The translations under genes and the position numbers were made by a program. The notes under the pieces were generated by a model. The model saw nothing but the letters and a program-made list of their open reading frames with translations, had not been told where the DNA came from and did not search any database. A stretch of DNA of 11,714 nucleotides from CAZINM01 sp964540605. GTDB taxonomy: Bacteria > Patescibacteriota > Dojkabacteria > SC72 > JAHDCA01. The stretch covers positions 1 to 11,714 of the forward strand of contig CAZINM010000034.1 in NCBI GenBank assembly GCA_964540605.1, in the 5' to 3' direction. Positions 1 to 5,988 of this stretch are shown piece after piece (within the stretch, counting starts at the first letter, position 1; each line of letters opens with the position of its first letter).

Positions 1-16
1 TATATCCTATAAACCG

Positions 17-3000
17 CTAAATTAACAACGCATCCTCGCAAATATCCCTGTATTCACAATATTTACACAGGTAATTCGGTGTTGGACCGAATTCTCCTTT
101 ACGAATTAACTTCACTGCATCCAATACACGATCCTTTCCAGTCTGCTTTAGTTTATCATTTATATCTAAACTTATTTTTACACCATGTTCTATAAAAATC
201 AAACTTGCTTTATCAACTTTGTATCCTAGACTCTCTTCTGCGATCACGGCATAAAGCAATAATTGCAGATTTTTCTTTAGATCCTTCTCTTCCTTCACCG
301 AACCTGTCTTATAATCGATAACCTCAACATGTTTAACTCCTTCTTTTATCTCCAAAAGATCTATCCTATCAATAAATCCTTTTAGAACAACATCTTCAAG
401 ATGATATCGGACAGCAGTTTCAACACCTAACAAAACTATTTTCTCATCGAAAAATTTATCGTAGTACTCTTTCAGCTTCTTCCTTCCAAATTCTTTCCTT
501 AAATTCTCATGCTCTTTGTTATCATAACCAGCAGAGATCCACTTTTCATCATATATTCTAAGCAGATCATCGACAGAAGGAACTTTCTCAAAACCAGTTA
601 AAGATTGTTGATATGTTTCTACAAGTGTATAGAATGCTTTCAAAGTATGATGTACTGAACTTCCAAATCCCAAAACCGAGCTAGGTGGAGTTGGTATACC
701 TAGAATATATCGATACTTGAACTTTTTAGGACATGTTTCGTAATCATTGATCAGTGAATAGCTTATCGTTTTAGGAAGTAGTTGAGGTATTTGCTCAATA
801 TCTATCTCAATTGTGCTTTCTTGATCTAAGAATTTCAATGTATCGATATTTATATCGTTATGCCTATCTTTATCATTTAAATTAAAGAATTCAGATATGT
901 CCGAGTCCATGAATTCATACAGGAAAACGCTTGGCTTTTTCTTTCGTTTAGCATCTCCATACAATTTTGCACCCGTTAAATATAGAAGTTCTTTCGCTCT
1001 TGTTGATGCAACATAGAATAATCTTCTCTCTTCTCGGAGTTGCTCTGTTTTATCATCCACATCTGAAACAATATCTTTGATCAAATCTTTTGGAATACCC
1101 AAAGAATTACCTCTCCCTCTTGTAGGAAATCTATCTGAAACAAGGCTAGCAACAAATACAACTGGAAATTCTAAACCTTTGGATCCATGTACTGTCATAA
1201 TATTTACAGCATCATATTCATCAAGAGAATCAGCATCTATACTAGGTGTTTCGCCTATATTAATGCTGTAATCCAAATAATCAAGATATTCGAACAGATT
1301 CGTTCCAGGGTTATCTTTTTCATATTTCTGGATCAGTTCGAAATATTTACCCATGTTTTGTATTTTAAATAATGTTTCTGCATCATCTTTTTGTAGCAAC
1401 TGATCCATGTAACCTGAATTTTTGAAGTAATTGAACAAGGTTTTTGTTATATCTACCTTATCTTTCATTAACTGGAAAGATTCTTGGATCAAACATAGTA
1501 GTTTCCAAATTGAATTTTGTGCTTGCTGGCTTAATATTTGATCGCCCAACTCAGAAATAATCGACATAGAGTTTTCTTGAATAAGATCTTTTCCGATCTT
1601 TACCGACCAGATCTCTTCAAACATTGCAAATACTGACATCTTCATTCTTCTGGCACTCCTGAAGATCTCAATGAGCTCTCGAGTTTGAATCCCCCACAGA
1701 TCCATGCTCAATACATTATAAATGCTTATATCATCGGTATAATCTCCAACAACTCGTAAGTATGAGATAAGATCTTGAACCTCTGGTCTAGAGTATAAAC
1801 CTCTTGCTCCACCGAATTTATATGGAATTCCGTACCTTCTTAATGTTTTTACAATATCTTCAGTGTGGCTATGAGCTCTAACCAGAATTGCTATATCTGA
1901 GAATGAGTAATTACCATTACTTCCATTATCTACATCCATGAACATACCCTGCCCAGCAGATGTGTACTGTTTTAATACTATACTTGTATCTTTCTTCAAT
2001 TTATCCAGGTTTCCAGTGAGTTTTAAGATCTCCTTAGAGATGATCTCACTCTCTTCGTCACCAGTATCCCCTACTAGTAATTTTATTGGTTCTACATCAC
2101 CTTTCTGCTCAACTCTAGATATCAAGCTCTTATCTATCTCTTCAGTAACTTCAAGTCTATCTGGATCGTTGTGCTGAATTAATGTATGTGCACAATCCAA
2201 TATTTTCTGATGAGATCTATAATTCTCAGTTAATACAACTTTTTCAGCTGTGGGATAGGTCTCTTTGAAATGCAGAATATTAGAGATCGCTGCACCCCTA
2301 AATTTATAGATCGCTTGATCATCATCTCCTACCACCGTAACTTCTGCCTTAGATTTGGCCTCCTCACTTATATCTTTAGGATCACCACCTAATGCTAGTA
2401 AATTGACTAGAACATTTTGGGTGTAATTCGTATCTTGGAACTCATCAACTAAGATATATTTATACCTCTTGTGATATCTTTCTAAAATATTCGGTTTTTT
2501 CCTAAATAAGATTATCGTTTGCAAAATCAGATCTCCAAAATTCATTTTGGATCCTTTCAATTTCAGTTCAGTATAAAGTTTGTATGTCTCTGACAACTCC
2601 TTATATTCTTTTTTACTTTCGATCTCTACTTCTGTTGATTCAGGTAAAGATGATACATATTTGATATATTCATCTGGGTAGACCTCCTCATCTTGTAACC
2701 TTGAGAAATGCTTAAGTATTTGGTCGATATTTGATGCTGGATTTCCTAAAGGTCTTAATGTATCAAGTGGGAAATCATAAAGATGTCTCCTAAAAAAGAC
2801 ATATTCTTGAGCTTGAGTCATCAGGGAATAGTTAGAATCTATACCTAGATACACACAATCTTGTCTTAATATTGAATCACAGAAAGAGTGGAATGTAGAT
2901 ATCATGACCTCCTCATAACCTATTGGCATTGCCATATCTACTCTTTCAATCATCTCTGAAGATGCTTTTTCAGTGAATGTTAAGGCTAAAATTTCTGATG

Positions 3001-3145
3001 GCTTTGCATCACCAGAATTGATCAGATCGATTATTCTTTGTGTAATAACAGCGGTTTTACCAGTTCCTGCTCCTGCAATTATGAGTAACGGACCTCCACG
3101 ATGTTTAACTGCCTTGCGTTGATCCTCATTCAGCTGAATCTCCAT
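17..3145 (-). CDS. UvrD/Rep-type helicase fused to PD-(D/E)XK nuclease with Fe-S cysteines (RecB/AdnB-like)
   Basis: This 1042-aa protein is predicted to unwind DNA from ends using ATP and cut it, as AddAB/AdnAB/RecBCD enzymes do in recombinational repair. All superfamily 1A helicase motifs are visible: Q motif near Q9, Walker A AGAGTGKT (24-31), TFTEKA (56-61), VDEFQDTN (233-240), VVGDDDQAIYKFRGA (271-285), TENYRS (306-311), TVHGSKGLEF (651-660) and FYVASTRAKE (710-719). From about residue 795 follows a RecB-type nuclease: GSSVHHTL (828-835), D926 in GFIDRID, D944-Y-K946 in VIDYKTG, and Q961. C805 plus C1027-x2-C1030-x5-C1036 matches the 4Fe-4S pattern of AddB, AdnB and Cas4 nucleases. Both active sites look intact. 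A Gly/Asn-rich stretch near 396-412 looks like an insertion. The ATG at 3145 lies inside the upstream gene (20-bp overlap) without a good Shine-Dalgarno, suggesting translational coupling. The family call is strong; whether it works alone or with a partner is inference. Confidence 0.93.
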   Translation of the reverse strand: MEIQLNEDQRKAVKHRGGPLLIIAGAGTGKTAVITQRIIDLINSGDAKPSEILALTFTEKASSEMIERVDMAMPIGYEEVMISTFHSFCDSILRQDCVYLGIDSNYSLMTQAQEYVFFRRHLYDFPLDTLRPLGNPASNIDQILKHFSRLQDEEVYPDEYIKYVSSLPESTEVEIESKKEYKELSETYKLYTELKLKGSKMNFGDLILQTIILFRKKPNILERYHKRYKYILVDEFQDTNYTQNVLVNLLALGGDPKDISEEAKSKAEVTVVGDDDQAIYKFRGAAISNILHFKETYPTAEKVVLTENYRSHQKILDCAHTLIQHNDPDRLEVTEEIDKSLISRVEQKGDVEPIKLLVGDTGDEESEIISKEILKLTGNLDKLKKDTSIVLKQYTSAGQGMFMDVDNGSNGNYSFSDIAILVRAHSHTEDIVKTLRRYGIPYKFGGARGLYSRPEVQDLISYLRVVGDYTDDISIYNVLSMDLWGIQTRELIEIFRSARRMKMSVFAMFEEIWSVKIGKDLIQENSMSIISELGDQILSQQAQNSIWKLLCLIQESFQLMKDKVDITKTLFNYFKNSGYMDQLLQKDDAETLFKIQNMGKYFELIQKYEKDNPGTNLFEYLDYLDYSINIGETPSIDADSLDEYDAVNIMTVHGSKGLEFPVVFVASLVSDRFPTRGRGNSLGIPKDLIKDIVSDVDDKTEQLREERRLFYVASTRAKELLYLTGAKLYGDAKRKKKPSVFLYEFMDSDISEFFNLNDKDRHNDINIDTLKFLDQESTIEIDIEQIPQLLPKTISYSLINDYETCPKKFKYRYILGIPTPPSSVLGFGSSVHHTLKAFYTLVETYQQSLTGFEKVPSVDDLLRIYDEKWISAGYDNKEHENLRKEFGRKKLKEYYDKFFDEKIVLLGVETAVRYHLEDVVLKGFIDRIDLLEIKEGVKHVEVIDYKTGSVKEEKDLKKNLQLLLYAVIAEESLGYKVDKASLIFIEHGVKISLDINDKLKQTGKDRVLDAVKLIRKGEFGPTPNYLCKYCEYRDICEDALLI

Positions 3146-3944
3146 CTTTATTGCTGTTAATATAAAATTTTTCTAACTTCTTAGGTCTAAAATCACTTTT
3201 ATAGAACTCGATCCTACCTTTTCTGTAAGATCTTACTAATCTTTTTATTTCAGGTTTATGTCTTAGTAATAACATATAAAGTACTTGTGCCACAAATGCA
3301 AAAAAATTAGGAATAAGAAAAACCATTGAAACAACCTTTTCTTTTATATTTTTATTTGTAAGTGGTGGTATTTTTGCATAGAACTTATCACTTAACCATT
3401 TGTTACTGGCTAAGATCTTATCGTAATAATCCATTCCATAAATTGGGACCAAGTAATATATCTCATGCATATTGAAGATGTCTTGACCATCAAGTAAAAG
3501 CCCTCTTTCCTCCGATATGAAATTCAAGCAGATATTATTCCGTTTGTTTTTATTCCCAAACCAGATAACTCTACTGCCTAATCGCAATTTTGCAAAAAAC
3601 CTATATATCCATGAAAAATGATCTGCGACAACTATAAAAAGGTCTATATCATCATTTTCTTTCATAATACCTGCTGCAACAGAGCCAGAGATTCCAATTA
3701 GCTTTACAAATGGTCTAATAAATAGATCATCACATAGATCTTTTGCAATTCTTATCTTTTCATCTCTAAGCTCATTTCTTCTAAAAAAAGGGAGTTTTTT
3801 GTTTCTATCTTTTTCATAGGAGTTAATTAATTCTCTCCCCCAGATCTTCTCAGCATGCTCTTTATCAAGCTCAGAACCCATTGATCTTCGAAAGGCATTG
3901 AATTGGTCGATGGTTTTGTATAAACTCCTTAATCTCAAAGACAA
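3126..3944 (-). CDS. Nucleotidyltransferase-fold protein with C-terminal hydrophobic segment
   Basis: This is a 272-aa protein with a minimal nucleotidyltransferase signature: GISGSVAAG at 84-92 supplies the G-S motif, and DDIDLF at 98-103 supplies the metal-binding D99-x-D101 pair. It resembles a family I recall as common in Patescibacteria genomes, annotated only as nucleotidyltransferase-domain protein; the substrate is unknown. Members I remember carry a longer N-terminal helical region, so this copy may be short at its N-terminus. A hydrophobic stretch at about 204-227 (VVSMVFLIPNFFAFVAQVLYMLLL) could be a membrane anchor or a buried helix. The first possible start is a TTG at 3944, since an in-frame TAA lies at 3957-3959. 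The only early ATG is at 3881 (residue 22). Neither has a good ribosome site; an AAGGAG lies at 3930-3925 but fits no standard start in frame. It overlaps the helicase gene by 20 bp and is probably cotranscribed with it. Confidence 0.8.
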   Translation of the reverse strand: MSLRLRSLYKTIDQFNAFRRSMGSELDKEHAEKIWGRELINSYEKDRNKKLPFFRRNELRDEKIRIAKDLCDDLFIRPFVKLIGISGSVAAGIMKENDDIDLFIVVADHFSWIYRFFAKLRLGSRVIWFGNKNKRNNICLNFISEERGLLLDGQDIFNMHEIYYLVPIYGMDYYDKILASNKWLSDKFYAKIPPLTNKNIKEKVVSMVFLIPNFFAFVAQVLYMLLLRHKPEIKRLVRSYRKGRIEFYKSDFRPKKLEKFYINSNKDGDSAE

Positions 3945-3947
3945 TAT

Positions 3948-3963
3948 TTGATAAACTTATCAA
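3948..3963. promoter_or_regulatory. Perfect 16-bp palindrome, candidate operator
   Basis: TTGATAA-AC-TTATCAA is a perfect inverted repeat with 7-bp arms and a 2-bp centre, in the 62-bp gap between divergent genes. The tiny centre disfavours an RNA hairpin and suits a dimeric DNA-binding protein. A further half-site TTATCA lies at 3979-3984, exactly 22 bp from the same hexamer at 3957, about two helical turns. The site sits just upstream of the TTG start of the nucleotidyltransferase gene. The regulator is unknown; binding is inference, and AT-rich DNA makes chance palindromes more likely. Confidence 0.4.
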
Positions 3964-3975
3964 GTAGATTAGTGC

Positions 3976-3984
3976 ATTTTATCA
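3976..3984 (-). promoter_or_regulatory. Candidate extended -10 promoter for the minus-strand operon
   Basis: Read on the minus strand this is TGATAAAAT: an extended -10 (TG, one base, then TAAAAT, one mismatch from TATAAT). No convincing -35 box is present at the usual distance, which extended -10 promoters can tolerate. Transcription would begin near 3969 and run across the palindrome into the nucleotidyltransferase-helicase operon. A perfect TATAAT also occurs on the minus strand at 4001-3996, but without a -35. No comparable plus-strand promoter stands out for the secretion operon. Confidence 0.3.
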
Positions 3985-4006
3985 CTATTTGGGTCATTAT
4001 ATATTA

Positions 4007-5356
4007 ATGAAGGCACATCCTATACCGCAGAACATATTAGATATCGAGTTCAAACTTTTCACAAAGTTCACTGTGAGAGAGTTTGTTTACATGGCTGTTG
4101 GTTTGGGGTTTGGAGGAATTTTCCTACTACTTTACAGTAATGGTACAATCCCTGCCCTTATTGCTATACCGATATTCTTATTTTCTACTGGTTGTGGATT
4201 ATTTCTTGGTTTAGTACCAATAAATGATCAAAATGCTGATATTTTTTTAGGAAACTATTTCAAAGCAATAACAAGACCGACACAAAGAGTTTGGAGAAAC
4301 GAGCAGTTCGATGAAAAAGTTCAATGGATCGCAGATCAGAAAGGAATCTCGTTAACAGCTGCAACAATGGATCGAGCTAATGCAACAGACACAAAGAATG
4401 ATATGGTTATTGGCGGAACTTCTAAAAGTGTACCTAAAAATCAATTCGTTGAAGAGAGCGTTCTAAATGAACTAGATCAGGAGGAAGCAGAAAGACTTAA
4501 AGAGCTTGAGCAGATCGCCATTGAAGAAACAGGTCAAATTCCTCAAGCATCTCAAACGATACAAATATCACAGAATGATCAAGTCGCTCAAGATCATAGA
4601 CCAATTCAAGGGGATATTTCATCCCAATCGCTACAAGATGGTCAGCTAACAGAGTCAGCTGGCACAGCACCTCAATCATTGCAAGTTGATCAGCTACCAG
4701 AATCAGCTCGCATAGCACCTCAATCATTGCAAGTTGATCAACTATCAGGATCAGCTGACTTATCATCCCAAGGGCCAAATTCAGATACAAATGTGGATAA
4801 TATAACTCCTCTTCCTGAAATACTCTTAGATCAAGCACAAATTCAAGTAGATCAAAATGATCAAGAAAAATTTCAAATAACTGATAAAAAAGCTGTCATT
4901 GAAAATACTGATCCCCCCCGCCAAGAAGTTAAGCCTAATGAGCCACTTATACTTGGAAATACCAACAAAGCAGATAACATTGATCATGAGCAAATCACTA
5001 AAACTAGTTCTTCATCGGTTAGCTCCATCAACCTCATCACAATAAGTAAAGACACAATAGATAGTTATAAAACTGAAGTAGAAGGTTATACACCGAAACA
5101 AGGCAACATTTCCTTGTACATTACGGACAAAGAAGGTAATCCTATTCCTCAAGCCCTGATAATGATCAAAGATGAGAATAATTCTGTAGTACAGGTATAT
5201 ATTTCAGATCCTCAAGGTCTTGTTACACCTTCACATCAATTGAAGAATGGCAAATATACTGTAGAGATCAAAGAGGATTCTCATACATTTCCTGTTGTAA
5301 ACTATATACTTGATAACGAACCTCTCGCAGTTGCGAACATTAAGTCAACAAATTAA
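4007..5356 (+). CDS. PrgI-family type IV secretion membrane protein with Gln-rich repeat linker and C-terminal beta-sandwich
   Basis: The first 100 residues match the PrgI family of type IV secretion systems: a short cytoplasmic start (HPIPQNILDIEFKLFTKFT), two membrane helices at about 25-44 and 48-71, then a conserved block with LGNYFKAITRP and a tryptophan (VWRN). PrgI proteins sit in the inner membrane beside VirB4; their exact role is unsettled. Unlike the short Gram-positive PrgI (about 120 aa), this one continues to 449 aa: an acidic, Gln/Ser-rich linker at about 130-360 with three 16-residue repeats, then an Ile/Val-rich domain (about 363-449) with ITDKEGNPIPQALIMI and NGKYTVEI, typical of carboxypeptidase-regulatory-like or Ig-like folds. 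I chose the ATG at 4007 over the in-frame TTG at 3989 because MKAHPIPQ begins where family members begin; no strong Shine-Dalgarno supports either. The stop is 2 nt before the next gene, so an operon is likely. Confidence 0.82.
   Translation: MKAHPIPQNILDIEFKLFTKFTVREFVYMAVGLGFGGIFLLLYSNGTIPALIAIPIFLFSTGCGLFLGLVPINDQNADIFLGNYFKAITRPTQRVWRNEQFDEKVQWIADQKGISLTAATMDRANATDTKNDMVIGGTSKSVPKNQFVEESVLNELDQEEAERLKELEQIAIEETGQIPQASQTIQISQNDQVAQDHRPIQGDISSQSLQDGQLTESAGTAPQSLQVDQLPESARIAPQSLQVDQLSGSADLSSQGPNSDTNVDNITPLPEILLDQAQIQVDQNDQEKFQITDKKAVIENTDPPRQEVKPNEPLILGNTNKADNIDHEQITKTSSSSVSSINLITISKDTIDSYKTEVEGYTPKQGNISLYITDKEGNPIPQALIMIKDENNSVVQVYISDPQGLVTPSHQLKNGKYTVEIKEDSHTFPVVNYILDNEPLAVANIKSTN
4622..4765 (+). 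repeat. Three tandem 48-bp (16-aa) repeats in the PrgI linker
   Basis: Three in-frame copies of a 48-bp unit run end to end. The peptides are SQSLQDGQLTESAGTA, PQSLQVDQLPESARIA and PQSLQVDQLSGSADLS. Copies 2 and 3 share an identical DNA stretch of at least 25 bases (from 4667 and from 4715), which points to recent duplication or homogenisation. Copy number changes would alter linker length without breaking the frame. Confidence 0.88.
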
Positions 5357-5358
5357 AA

Positions 5359-5988
5359 ATGAAGTCAGAAACAAGAGCAAAAATTAATATACCAACTCAA
5401 GATCACCTAGAAATTCAGGATATTATGGATGATCTCATCCTAACTCGAGATTCAACTGTCGCTATGGTTCTAACAACAAATGCAGTTAACTTCGATCTAC
5501 TATCTGAGCAGGAGCAAGACAACAAAATTTATGCTTTTGCCGGTTTACTTAACTCTCTAAATTTTCATGTTCAGATCCTTATAGTTACACAAAGAATAGA
5601 TATCACAAACTATATTAGTTATTTAAAAAAGGAAACCAACCGAAGCATGTCTCCAGGATTAAAGAGGCAACTTGAAATTTATACAAACTTTATCCAGAAC
5701 TTAATAATCACAAATGATGTCCTTGATAAGAAATTTTACATCGTGATCCCATATAACCCTGGAGGAACAGCTGTCGTTGGAGCGAAAATAAATAAAAAGA
5801 AAGAGGTTCAGCAAATTTATACTCAAGAGCAAAAGATCAAGATAATTGAGCAAGGCAGGATCTTCCTTTATCCGAAGAGAGACCATATACTAAAACAGCT
5901 TGGTAGAATGGGATTAATTGGGCACCAACTTACAAATGATGAGCTGATCGAGCTATTTTATAGAACATATAATCCGGAGGGAGATTAA
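5359..5988 (+). CDS. TraC-like / VirB4 N-terminal-domain-like protein
   Basis: This 209-aa soluble protein resembles the N-terminal, non-ATPase domain of VirB4/TraC: an early strand pair (STVAMVLTTNAVNFDLLSE, 32-50), EQEQ-type acid/Gln stretch at 50-53, LNSLNFHVQILIVTQRIDI (64-82), FYIVIPYNPGG (126-136), and a closing QLGRMGLIGHQLTNDELIELF (180-200) ahead of YRTYNP. There is no Walker A motif, so it is not an ATPase. In Patescibacteria such a gene, as I recall, commonly sits between PrgI and VirB4, as here. It starts 2 nt after the PrgI stop with no Shine-Dalgarno, which suggests coupling, and its TAA shares one base with the VirB4 ATG (TAATG). It probably forms part of the inner-membrane ATPase complex; that role is inferred from family and context. 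Confidence 0.75.
   Translation: MKSETRAKINIPTQDHLEIQDIMDDLILTRDSTVAMVLTTNAVNFDLLSEQEQDNKIYAFAGLLNSLNFHVQILIVTQRIDITNYISYLKKETNRSMSPGLKRQLEIYTNFIQNLIITNDVLDKKFYIVIPYNPGGTAVVGAKINKKKEVQQIYTQEQKIKIIEQGRIFLYPKRDHILKQLGRMGLIGHQLTNDELIELFYRTYNPEGD
5976..5980 (+). promoter_or_regulatory. Shine-Dalgarno for the VirB4 gene
   Basis: GGAGG (within GGAGGGAG) lies inside the last codons of the upstream gene, 7 nt before the ATG at 5988. It fixes the VirB4 start and is the strongest ribosome site in the window, in contrast to the two preceding genes, which lack one. Confidence 0.8.

Noticed and set aside
3989..4006. TTG at 3989 as the start of the PrgI gene
   Set aside because: It would add six residues before MKAHPIPQ, where PrgI proteins normally begin, and it has no better ribosome site than the ATG at 4007.
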